This document shows, one piece after another, positions 1-6,665 of a stretch of 15,994 nt of DNA; the stretch's first letter is position 1, and every line of letters starts with the position of its first letter. The stretch spans positions 1 to 15,994 of the forward strand of contig JBKPCR010000511.1 in NCBI GenBank assembly GCA_046727435.1, given 5' to 3'. This DNA is from CAVPRW01 sp046727435 [NCBI: bacterium]. Lineage in GTDB: Bacteria > Tectomicrobia > Entotheonellia > J063. A program made the translations under genes and the position numbers. Under the pieces are notes generated by a model, which worked only from the letters and a program-made list of their open reading frames with translations, had not been told where the DNA came from and ran no database searches.

Positions 1-183
1 CTGCCGGATCGGGTGCGCATCGGTCATCCCGCTGGTATTATGGAGGTGGGAGCCAAGGTGCGCCCAGAAGGCGACGATTGGCGCGTGGAGAGCGTCACCA
101 CGCAGCGTACCGCGCGGCGTATCATGGATGGCTTCATTTACGTGCCGCAGAGTTATCTTCAAGGCAAACCCTGGTTTGCCTAA
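1..183 (+). CDS. PrpF-family cis-trans isomerase, 3' end (partial)
   Basis: Only the last 60 codons are present; the gene enters from the left edge and ends at TAA. The visible tail holds the pattern RIGHPAGIM near its start and later RTARRIMDGFIYVP. I recognise these as the C-terminal signature of the PrpF fold (2-methylaconitate cis-trans isomerase, 4-oxalomesaconate tautomerase GalD, methylitaconate delta-isomerase). Such enzymes move a double bond in an unsaturated di- or tricarboxylate without cofactor. The next gene, 58 bp downstream, is an aconitase-type hydratase, which is the usual partner of a PrpF protein because one makes the substrate of the other. The exact substrate cannot be told from this fragment; the N-terminal half and its catalytic cysteine lie outside the window. 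Confidence 0.8.
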   Translation: MPDRVRIGHPAGIMEVGAKVRPEGDDWRVESVTTQRTARRIMDGFIYVPQSYLQGKPWFA

Positions 184-199
184 AAACGAGTGCCCTCAC

Positions 200-230
200 C
201 CTGCCCCTCTCCCAGGAGGAGAGGGATGAG
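200..230. repeat. Small palindromic repeat (CCCTCTCC...GGAGAGGG)
   Basis: In the 58-bp gap before the aconitase gene, CCCTCTCC (205-212) pairs with GGAGAGGG (218-225) around a 5-base loop, and an outer CTCA/TGAG pair extends the fold imperfectly. The same kind of hairpin occurs at 6564-6578 and 6625-6645. From memory, CCCTCACCC...CCCTCTCCC palindromes are common intergenic repeats in many bacterial genomes. It could instead act only as an mRNA hairpin between the two genes. There is no T-tract, so it is not a typical terminator. Its right arm holds the only strong GGAGG-like stretch upstream of the next start, at a longer than usual distance. Confidence 0.5.
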
Positions 231-241
231 AATCGAGTCCC

Positions 242-2179
242 ATGAACCTGACCTATAAACTTATCACATCCCACCTGGTCAGCGGCGATATGACGCCGGG
301 GGCCGAGATTGCGCTGCACATCGATCAAACCCTGACTCAGGATGCCCTCGGAACGTTGTGTTACCTGCAATTCGAGGCCATGGGCGTGCCGCGTGTACGC
401 ACCAAGCTGTCGGTGAGCTATGTCGATCACCAGCTACTGCAGGCCGATTTTCGCAACGCCGATGATCATGCCTATCTCCAGGACATCGCGGCTCAGTATG
501 GTATTTACTACTCACGTCCCGGTAATGGCATCTGTCATCAGGTACATCTCGAGCGCTTCGCAGCACCCGGTGACACGCTACTCGGCACCGATAGTCACAC
601 GCCGACCTGCGGCGGTATGGGGATGCTGGCCATTGGCGCTGGCGGACTGGATGTGGCCGTCGCCATGGCCGGCAGCCCCTATGTCTTGCGCATGCCGAAA
701 GTGCTAGGAGTCGAACTGCTCGGCCGCTTACCGTCGGGTGTCACTGCTAAGGACATTATCTTCGAGATTCTGCAACGCCTCACCGTCAAGGGCGGCATCG
801 GCCGGATTCTGGAATACTATGGCCCGGGCGTCGCCAGCCTCGAAGTGCCGGAGCGCGGCACGATCGCCAACATGGGCGCCGAGCTGGGAGCGACCACATC
901 GATCTTCCCCAGCGATCGCCGGACGCGGGCCTATCTCAAGCGTCAGGGGCGGGAGGCGGCGTTCTCAGCGCAACAGCCCGATCCGGATGCCACCTACGAT
1001 GAGCATGTGCGGGTCGATCTCGAGCGGGTTGAACCATTGATCGCCTGCCCAGACAGCCCGGATCGCGTCTGTACCGTGCGTCAGGTGGCGGGTACAGCGG
1101 TCGATCAGGTGGCCGTCGGGAGCTGCACGAATTCGTCTTACGCCGATCTGATGGCGGTGGCGGCAATCCTGAAGGGACGTAAGGTGCACCCACGCGTCAG
1201 CCTGGTCGTCAGCCCGGGGTCGAAGCAAGTATACCAGATGATTGCTCGCAACGGCGCTCTGGCTGAACTGATCGCCGCTGGGGCACGCATTCTGGAGTCG
1301 GCCTGTGGACCTTGCGCTGGTATGGGTCAGGTGCCCTCCTCGGGGGGGGTGTCGGTACGTTCGTTCAACCGCAATTTCCCCGGCCGCAGCGGTGGCACCG
1401 ACAATCGAGTCTATCTCGCCAGCCCAGCAGTGTGCGCCGCGTCCGCCATCGCCGGCGAAATCACCGATCCGCGCGACCTTGGGTCACCGCAGCGCTTTCG
1501 TCTCCCCACACGCTACATCGTTGACGATAGTGGTATCCTGCCACCCGCGCCCGATCCAGTCCAGGTGCAGATTCGCCGAGGTCCCAATATCAAGCCCCTG
1601 CCGACACGCGGCCCGTTGGCGGACCCCATCGTTGGTGAGATCCTGATCAAGCTAGGCGATAACATCTCCACTGATACCATTCTCCCGGCTGGCGCCCAGG
1701 TCTTGCCATTGCGCTCAAACATCCCGGCCATCGCCGAGTTCGTCTTCCACTACCCGGACCCGACCTTCGTTGAGCGCGCCAAGGCGAAGGCGGGCGGGAT
1801 CATCGTCGCCGGCCAGAACTATGGTCAGGGCAGCTCCCGGGAACATGCGGCGATGTGTCCGATGTATCTCGGCGTCAAGGCCATCCTGACCAAATCCTTC
1901 GCCCGCATCCACCACGACAATCTGGTGAACTTCGGGGTGGTGCCGCTGACGTTCGCCCATGAGGCCGATTACGACGCCATCGAGCCGGGAGATGTGCTGG
2001 AAATTCGCGACATTGGTCAACGTGTGCGTGATGGTGCCAGCACGCTGGACATTCTCAATATCTCCAAAGGGATCACCATTATCACCCAGATGAACCTGCT
2101 GCCACGCTTGCGGAATATTTTACTCGCCGGGGGCTTACTGAATTTCGTCGGACAGGCAGCGAAGGAGGCGAAGGTATGA
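242..2179 (+). CDS. Aconitase/isopropylmalate-isomerase family hydratase, fused large and small domains
   Basis: A 645-residue iron-sulfur hydro-lyase of the aconitase superfamily, of the compact bacterial form in which catalytic and swivel domains are one chain. Visible signatures are GTDSHTPTCGG (115-125), the three [4Fe-4S] ligands C295 (VGSCTNSS), C355 and C358 (ACGPCAGMG), RSFNRNFPGRSG (373-384) and, in the swivel domain, QNYGQGSSREHAA (525-537) followed by KSFARIHHDNLVNFG. These fit dehydration/rehydration of a 2- or 3-hydroxy di- or tricarboxylate. The swivel-loop sequence is closer to aconitase than to LeuD. With a PrpF isomerase just upstream, a role other than housekeeping aconitase is plausible (methylcitrate, dimethylmalate or oxalomesaconate hydration), but this is inference. 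An in-frame run of eight Gs at 1342-1349 does not break the gene. Its stop overlaps the next start by ATGA. Confidence 0.9.
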   Translation: MNLTYKLITSHLVSGDMTPGAEIALHIDQTLTQDALGTLCYLQFEAMGVPRVRTKLSVSYVDHQLLQADFRNADDHAYLQDIAAQYGIYYSRPGNGICHQVHLERFAAPGDTLLGTDSHTPTCGGMGMLAIGAGGLDVAVAMAGSPYVLRMPKVLGVELLGRLPSGVTAKDIIFEILQRLTVKGGIGRILEYYGPGVASLEVPERGTIANMGAELGATTSIFPSDRRTRAYLKRQGREAAFSAQQPDPDATYDEHVRVDLERVEPLIACPDSPDRVCTVRQVAGTAVDQVAVGSCTNSSYADLMAVAAILKGRKVHPRVSLVVSPGSKQVYQMIARNGALAELIAAGARILESACGPCAGMGQVPSSGGVSVRSFNRNFPGRSGGTDNRVYLASPAVCAASAIAGEITDPRDLGSPQRFRLPTRYIVDDSGILPPAPDPVQVQIRRGPNIKPLPTRGPLADPIVGEILIKLGDNISTDTILPAGAQVLPLRSNIPAIAEFVFHYPDPTFVERAKAKAGGIIVAGQNYGQGSSREHAAMCPMYLGVKAILTKSFARIHHDNLVNFGVVPLTFAHEADYDAIEPGDVLEIRDIGQRVRDGASTLDILNISKGITIITQMNLLPRLRNILLAGGLLNFVGQAAKEAKV

Positions 2180-3198
2180 AGGACCTGCCGCTTTTGCCGA
2201 CCACGGTGGTCGGCTCACATGGGCATCCGGGTTGGTGGCATGAGGGCAAAGCCGCCTATGAAGCGGGGAAATGGGGCCCGTACGATTTGGAGGAGCTGTT
2301 CAACGACGCCGCCGACATCGCCATTCTGGATCAGGAGCGGGCAGGGATCGACATCATTACAGACGGCGAGGTGCGTCGCCTCGACGGCTATGTGGATAGC
2401 TACTACAGTATCATCGAAGGCCTGCGCCCTATTCCGTCCTCCCGGCAGGCAGGGCCCTGGGGGTATGACCAGCAGACACGCTACGAGGCTGTCGGCAAGA
2501 TCAAGCTGCCGAGCGGTTTGGGCATTGTACAAGAATTTGCGTACTTGAGGGCTCACACCACCAGAGCCACGAAAGCCACCTGTGCTGGACCACTCACCTT
2601 CGGCTCGCGTGTGCGGCCGGGAAGTGCCTATAAGGATGTGGTCGGGGTCTCAGAAGAGTTTGCCCACGTCATTAACGACGAGTTGAAGGCATTGGTGGAA
2701 GCCGGCGCCGATTTCATTCAGATCGATGAGCCCGCCCGCGGCAATGTGAGCGGTCAGGAGATGGCCCGCCTCTTCAACATGGCGACGCAGGGAGTCACGG
2801 CCAAGCTGGCGTTTCATATCTGCTTCGGCAATCGCTTCGGCAGAGCCCGCTTCAAGCGCAGCTATCAGGACTACTTCCCGGGTGTGCTGGAGGCGCATAC
2901 CGATCAGTTCGTGCTTGAGTTCGCCAGCCGCGAGCTCGCCGAAATCGAGCTGTGGCAACAGTGGGATGATGGCCGTGAACTGGGTGCAGGGGTGATCGAC
3001 GTGAAATCGTTTCACCCGGAGACGCCCGAGGATGTAGCGGCGCGCATTCGACGGCTACTGCAATTTGTGAAACCCGAGAAACTCTACCTCAACCCAGACT
3101 GTGGTTTCGGCTGGAGCCCCCGTGGCATCTGTGTGCAAAAGCTGCAAGCTATGGTGGCCGGGGCGAAGATCGTGCGCGAGGAGCTCAGCAAGCTATAA
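2176..3198 (+). CDS. MetE C-terminal-domain-like zinc methyltransferase (core-MetE type)
   Basis: A 340-residue protein matching only the catalytic C-terminal barrel of cobalamin-independent methionine synthase (COG0620); full MetE is about 750 residues. Zinc ligands are present in the expected order: H214 and C216 (HICFGN), E248 (VLEFAS) and C309 (NPDCGFG). DEPA at 184-187 is also typical. The zinc site should activate a thiol (homocysteine, coenzyme M or another) for alkyl transfer. Stand-alone core-MetE proteins do not necessarily use methyltetrahydrofolate; some take methyl from a corrinoid protein, and the epoxyalkane:coenzyme M transferases share the fold. The start is set by AAGGAGG at 2162-2168, and the gene overlaps the upstream hydratase by ATGA, so the two are almost surely translationally coupled. 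Substrate unknown. Confidence 0.85.
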   Translation: MKDLPLLPTTVVGSHGHPGWWHEGKAAYEAGKWGPYDLEELFNDAADIAILDQERAGIDIITDGEVRRLDGYVDSYYSIIEGLRPIPSSRQAGPWGYDQQTRYEAVGKIKLPSGLGIVQEFAYLRAHTTRATKATCAGPLTFGSRVRPGSAYKDVVGVSEEFAHVINDELKALVEAGADFIQIDEPARGNVSGQEMARLFNMATQGVTAKLAFHICFGNRFGRARFKRSYQDYFPGVLEAHTDQFVLEFASRELAEIELWQQWDDGRELGAGVIDVKSFHPETPEDVAARIRRLLQFVKPEKLYLNPDCGFGWSPRGICVQKLQAMVAGAKIVREELSKL

Positions 3199-3211
3199 GA
3201 AGAGGCGATTC

Positions 3212-3279
3212 ACCACAGATGGACACCGATGCACACCGATGGTCGTTTTTATCAGTGTGCATCGGTGTCCATCTGTGGT
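3212..3279. repeat. Perfect 25-bp inverted repeat with 18-base spacer
   Basis: The left arm at 3212-3236 (begins ACCACAGATGGACACC) is the exact reverse complement of the right arm at 3255-3279, with no mismatch in 25 positions. The arms consist of a short tandem theme (ACAGATGGACACCGATGCACACCGATG). From memory, closely similar ACAGATGGACACAGATG palindromes are scattered between genes in many unrelated bacterial genomes. The element fills the gap between the MetE-like and ThDP genes; in RNA it would be a very stable stem ending 4 bases before the ribosome site of the next gene. It might be a mobile palindrome, an mRNA processing or stabilising stem, or both. There is no T-tract after it. Confidence 0.9.
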
Positions 3280-3294
3280 TGCAGAGGAGAGAGC

Positions 3295-4974
3295 ATGGCC
3301 GAGACGTCTGGAAAGCATGCGCTGGCAGAACTGCTCCACCAGGAGGGTGTCGAGTACATCTTCGGCAACCCGGGGACGACCGAGTTACCGTTGATGGATG
3401 TGCTCGCCCAGCGCGACGATCTCCGTTACATCCTGTCGTTGCACGAGGGGGTAGCTCTGGCCATGGCGGCAGGCTATGCCGAGGCCTCGGGGAAGATCGG
3501 GGTGAGTAATTTTCACGTCGCCCCTGGTCTGGGCAATGCCCTAGGGTTGATTTACACCGCCTACATGGGACGGACCCCGCTTCTGGTGACAGCCGGTCAG
3601 CAAGATCGGCGAATGCAATTGGAAGAGCCCTTGTTGTGGGGCGATCTCGTGCAGATGTCACGGCCCTATACCAAATGGTCTTATGAAATCTCCCGCCCTG
3701 AAGACCTGCCGCAAGCGGTGCGCCGGGCCATCAAAGTGGCCATGACGCCCCCGACTGGCCCAGTTTTTCTGTCGCTGCCCATGGATGTATTGGAGGCATC
3801 GGTCGACCTCGATCTCTCTCCCACCACGCGGCCTGACCTGCGCGCGGGGCCGCTTCCGGAGCTGCTTGCGCAGGCAGCCGAGGTATTGTGTACGGCGCAG
3901 AACCCGACGATCATCGTCGGCGACCGCGTATCCAAGTCGGGAGCGCTGGCAGAGGCCGTCGAGCTGGCTGAAACCCTTGGTGCTCGGGTCTACGGCGAAC
4001 CGCAGGCGAACTCTGTCGCGTTTCCATCCGGCCATCCGCTCTTCGCCGGTGTGTTACCAGGTCTGAGTCAAGGGATTCGTCGAGCCCTGGAGCCGGCGGA
4101 TGTGGTGCTGGTGATCGGCTTGAATCTGTTCCAACCATTTTTGTATACGGCCAGGGGACCGCTGCCCGATGGCATGGCTGTCGTGCAGATCGATTCCGAC
4201 CCGTGGGAAGTCGGGAAAACCTATTCGGTCAAGGTCGGCATCCTTGCCGATCCAAAGGTGGCTATGGCACAACTGACGCCGGTGCTGCGCCAGCGTATGA
4301 CCGTAACGCAACACGATGCGGCTAGGCAGCGCCTGGAGGCCGAGCGTGAGCTACGTCTGCAGGAACGCAGAAGTCTCGAGTCTCGCACCGCCGAAGATGA
4401 CGCCAAAGACCCCATGTCTCCCCTCGTGTTGATGCGCGAAGTCGCCCATGCCCTTCCCGCCGATGCTGTCGTGGTGAATGAATCTATCACGGCTGGGGGC
4501 ACGTTGCGTGCCTGGCTGAACCTCAAGGACGAAAACAGCTTCTTCCAGGCCAAAGGGGGAGGGCTCGGATTCGGCTTGCCTGCCGCCGTGGGCGTGAAGC
4601 TGGCGCTACCGCGGCGCCCGGTAGTTGGCCTCATCGGCGAGGGCAGCGCCATGTACGCCATCCAGGGCTTATGGACGGCGGCGCACTATGACCTGCCGGT
4701 GGTGTTTGTGATCTGCAACAACGCCCAATACCGTATTCTCAAATCCGGCTTGCTGGCCTTCCGCAGCGAACCCGCCAAACAGGGCAAATTCGTGGGCATG
4801 GATCTGGTCCAACCCGAGATCGATTTCGTCGCACTGGCCGGATCATTGGGTGTGGCGGCCGAACGCGTGACGAAGCCAAAGGAAGTGGGCCCCGCCTTGC
4901 AGCAGGCGTTGTCCCGCTCTGGGCCATCGCTGATCGATATTCCGATCGATCGGTCGGTGCGGGCGTTATTCTGA
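3295..4974 (+). CDS. Benzoylformate-decarboxylase-like ThDP-dependent enzyme
   Basis: A 559-residue member of the ThDP decarboxylase/acetolactate-synthase superfamily with N-terminal pyrimidine-binding, central and C-terminal pyrophosphate-binding domains. E51 (SLHEGV) is the ThDP-activating glutamate. GEGS (448-451) through NN (475-476) is the metal/diphosphate motif. The stretches FGNPGTTELP, HVAPGLGNALG, LLVTAGQQ and TKWSYE closely resemble benzoylformate decarboxylase (MdlC), including H74, which aligns with active-site His70. By my alignment the other catalytic pair differs: Ser26 is T28 and His281 is F282, so the substrate or reaction may differ (2-keto acid decarboxylation or carboligation). 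I chose ATG 3295 because GAGGAGAG lies just upstream; an in-frame ATG at 3229 lies in the inverted repeat and adds 22 residues with no family likeness. No signal peptide. Confidence 0.85.
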   Translation: MAETSGKHALAELLHQEGVEYIFGNPGTTELPLMDVLAQRDDLRYILSLHEGVALAMAAGYAEASGKIGVSNFHVAPGLGNALGLIYTAYMGRTPLLVTAGQQDRRMQLEEPLLWGDLVQMSRPYTKWSYEISRPEDLPQAVRRAIKVAMTPPTGPVFLSLPMDVLEASVDLDLSPTTRPDLRAGPLPELLAQAAEVLCTAQNPTIIVGDRVSKSGALAEAVELAETLGARVYGEPQANSVAFPSGHPLFAGVLPGLSQGIRRALEPADVVLVIGLNLFQPFLYTARGPLPDGMAVVQIDSDPWEVGKTYSVKVGILADPKVAMAQLTPVLRQRMTVTQHDAARQRLEAERELRLQERRSLESRTAEDDAKDPMSPLVLMREVAHALPADAVVVNESITAGGTLRAWLNLKDENSFFQAKGGGLGFGLPAAVGVKLALPRRPVVGLIGEGSAMYAIQGLWTAAHYDLPVVFVICNNAQYRILKSGLLAFRSEPAKQGKFVGMDLVQPEIDFVALAGSLGVAAERVTKPKEVGPALQQALSRSGPSLIDIPIDRSVRALF

Positions 4975-5021
4975 TGCCTATGACGGATGTGACAGCGACT
5001 TTCCGCTAGGTAACACTGGCC

Positions 5022-5216
5022 ATGCGAGATCGTGTTGTCCGTGTGCGCAGAATTCCTGATCAGGAAGAGGAGAGAGAGCTAAACCAGACCACGCCATCGG
5101 AGCGCCTGTGTATGATGTGGCAACTCGCACTCGACGCATGGGCCTTCATGGGGGAGTCTCTTGCTGAATCCCGACTTCCGCGACATGTTGTCCGCATTGT
5201 CCAGCGAGGACGCTGA
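5022..5216 (+). CDS. Small conserved protein paired with nucleotidyltransferase
   Basis: A 64-residue protein rich in Arg and Glu, with the patterns PSERLCMMWQLALDAWAF and SRLPRHVVRI. I recognise this shape from short hypothetical proteins encoded directly before small nucleotidyltransferases in many bacteria; I know no proven function. It overlaps the downstream nucleotidyltransferase by 56 bp in another frame, which points to translational coupling and a shared role, possibly the antitoxin-like or accessory half of a two-gene module. The ATG at 5022 has a poor ribosome site; a purine-rich GGAAGAGGAGAGAGAG stretch lies inside the gene with no good start behind it. Its DNA-binding ability is unproven and no helix-turn-helix was evident by eye. 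Confidence 0.6.
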   Translation: MRDRVVRVRRIPDQEEERELNQTTPSERLCMMWQLALDAWAFMGESLAESRLPRHVVRIVQRGR

Positions 5217-5610
5217 ATTCTTGCTGGTGGGAGCCTATGCCCTAGCCGCTCATGGCCTCCCCCGAGCGACCGGTGATATGGATATCTGGATTCGGCGTTC
5301 CGAGGAGAATGCGGTACGGGTCTGGAGAGCATTGCGGCGATTTGGCGCCCCCCTGACCGGACTGACGAAAGATGACCTGAAAACACCCAATCTGGTCTTG
5401 CAGATTGGCGTTGCCCCACGCCGTATCGATATTCTGACTTCGATCGACGCCGTGCAATTCGACGAGGCTTGGTCCGGCCGTCAGATCATCGAGGTCGAGG
5501 GGTTGACGATTGGCGTGCTCGGACGCTCGCATCTGATCCAGAACAAGAGGGCTGTGGGACGCCCCCAAGATTTGGCCGATGTGGTGTGGCTTGAACGCCA
5601 TCAGCCGTGA
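5161..5610 (+). CDS. MNT/AbiEii-like small nucleotidyltransferase
   Basis: A 149-residue protein starting with TTG after a GGGGGAG ribosome site. It has a minimal nucleotidyltransferase fold: LLVGAYALAAHG, then the metal-binding pair GDMDIWI (residues about 39-45), a third acidic residue in RRIDILTSI, and a basic tail (NKRAVGRPQDLADV). These match the family of stand-alone nucleotidyltransferases related to AbiEii/MNT toxins and antitoxins. Known relatives transfer nucleotides to RNA or to a partner protein; the target here is unknown. An internal ATG at 5185 is possible, but LNPDFRDM before it resembles the usual N-terminus of relatives, so I keep TTG. It sits between metabolic genes and is probably a passenger module, not part of the pathway. 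Confidence 0.8.
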   Translation: MLNPDFRDMLSALSSEDAEFLLVGAYALAAHGLPRATGDMDIWIRRSEENAVRVWRALRRFGAPLTGLTKDDLKTPNLVLQIGVAPRRIDILTSIDAVQFDEAWSGRQIIEVEGLTIGVLGRSHLIQNKRAVGRPQDLADVVWLERHQP

Positions 5611-5623
5611 GGAGAGAGACATC

Positions 5624-6463
5624 ATGATCGAACATACTGTATTGCTGACCAATCGACGTGGCCTATCGTTTGCGGTCGATATCCGACGGCCAGTAGGAGC
5701 AGGGGCACGGCCGATTATCATCGTTTGCCATGGCTTTAAGGGCTTCAAAGACTTTGCGTTTTTTCCCTATACATCGCGCAAACTCTGCGAGCAGGGCTGT
5801 GCAGTCGTCACCATGAATTTCTCTGGCAACGGGATTGGTACTGACCCAGTGAATTTTACCGAACTGGACAAATTCGCGCAGAATACCATTAGCCAGGAGC
5901 TTGACGATATTGAGGCGGTGCTGGATGGGATCGCCTCGGGTGTCTTACTAGGAACGCAGGGCGATGCGCGACGGATTGGCATTATGGGGCACAGCCGCGG
6001 TGGGTGTACTGCTATCGTCAAGGCCTCCCTTGACCCACGCCTCAAATGTCTGGTGACCTGGGCCTCGCCGGCCGCTCTGGGCCGGTACTCGGACGAGGTA
6101 CTGCGGCAGTGGAAAGAAGACGGGCGCTACAACTTCGTCAATGCACGTACCAAGCAGGATATGTTCGTCAACTACGCCTATCTCGAAGACATCCAAGCCA
6201 ACCGCGAGCGCTACAGCTTGGATCTGGCGGTCTCGCAATTAACCATCCCGTACTTGACCGTCCATGGGACTACCGATGAGTCCGTCGCTGTTGATGCGGC
6301 GCGTCGACTGCACAGCTATATGAGAACTGGTCAGGCGGAGCTAGGGCTCGTGGAAGGTGGCACACACACGTTCGGGACGAAGCACCCGTTTGAGGGCCCG
6401 ACTTCGGCCCTGGAGCAGGCCATCGATAACACTGCGGCGTGGTTTCGTCGCTGGCTCGGATAG
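5624..6463 (+). CDS. Alpha/beta hydrolase, dienelactone-hydrolase/acyl-peptidase-like
   Basis: A 279-residue cytoplasmic alpha/beta hydrolase. HGFKGFKD (36-43) forms the oxyanion-hole region, the nucleophile elbow is GHSRGG with S124, the acid is probably D218 (GTTDES) and the base H248 (GGTHTF), so the triad appears intact. The family cleaves esters, thioesters, lactones or C-C bonds; the substrate cannot be read. The start at ATG 5624 follows GGAGAGAGA, 13 bp after the nucleotidyltransferase stop; an in-frame upstream ATG at 5579 lies inside that gene and was not used. Its place between the ThDP enzyme and the ligase suggests it serves the same pathway, for example by opening or hydrolysing an intermediate. 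Confidence 0.82.
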   Translation: MIEHTVLLTNRRGLSFAVDIRRPVGAGARPIIIVCHGFKGFKDFAFFPYTSRKLCEQGCAVVTMNFSGNGIGTDPVNFTELDKFAQNTISQELDDIEAVLDGIASGVLLGTQGDARRIGIMGHSRGGCTAIVKASLDPRLKCLVTWASPAALGRYSDEVLRQWKEDGRYNFVNARTKQDMFVNYAYLEDIQANRERYSLDLAVSQLTIPYLTVHGTTDESVAVDAARRLHSYMRTGQAELGLVEGGTHTFGTKHPFEGPTSALEQAIDNTAAWFRRWLG

Positions 6464-6557
6464 CGCTCGCCGCATGCGATTGTTCGATGGCACGGCCCCC
6501 TCTCCTGCCCTTCCCTGGCAAGCGCCACGCGTGACCACGAAGGTTAGCCTGCAAGTT

Positions 6558-6645
6558 CCCTCTCCCTCCGGGCGAGGGTTAGGGTAAGGGGAGTTGCAAT
6601 GCTGCGAAGTGGCTCTTATCCCGCCTCTCTCCCGGCAGGAGAGAG
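6558..6645. repeat. Two GC-rich palindromes in spacer before GS-like gene
   Basis: The 202-bp spacer between the hydrolase and the GS-like gene holds two hairpins. CCCTC (6564-6568) pairs with GAGGG (6574-6578), inside a longer CCCTCTCCCTCCGGGCGAGG-type repeat. CTCTCTCC (6625-6632) pairs exactly with GGAGAGAG (6638-6645). Both share the CCCTCTCC/GGAGAGGG theme of the hairpin at 205-225, so they are probably copies of one dispersed intergenic repeat. No promoter with both boxes was convincing here. Confidence 0.5.
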
Positions 6646-6665
6646 AAAAAGCTTAGGAGGAATTG

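Noticed and set aside
3229-3294. Upstream ATG extension of the ThDP enzyme
   Set aside because: The extra 22 residues come from the right side of the palindrome and contain no family sequence; the ribosome site GAGGAGAG fits ATG 3295.
4975-5021. Promoter before the small protein (GTGACA ... TAACAC)
   Set aside because: The -10 match is poor and the spacing 16; not enough to call.
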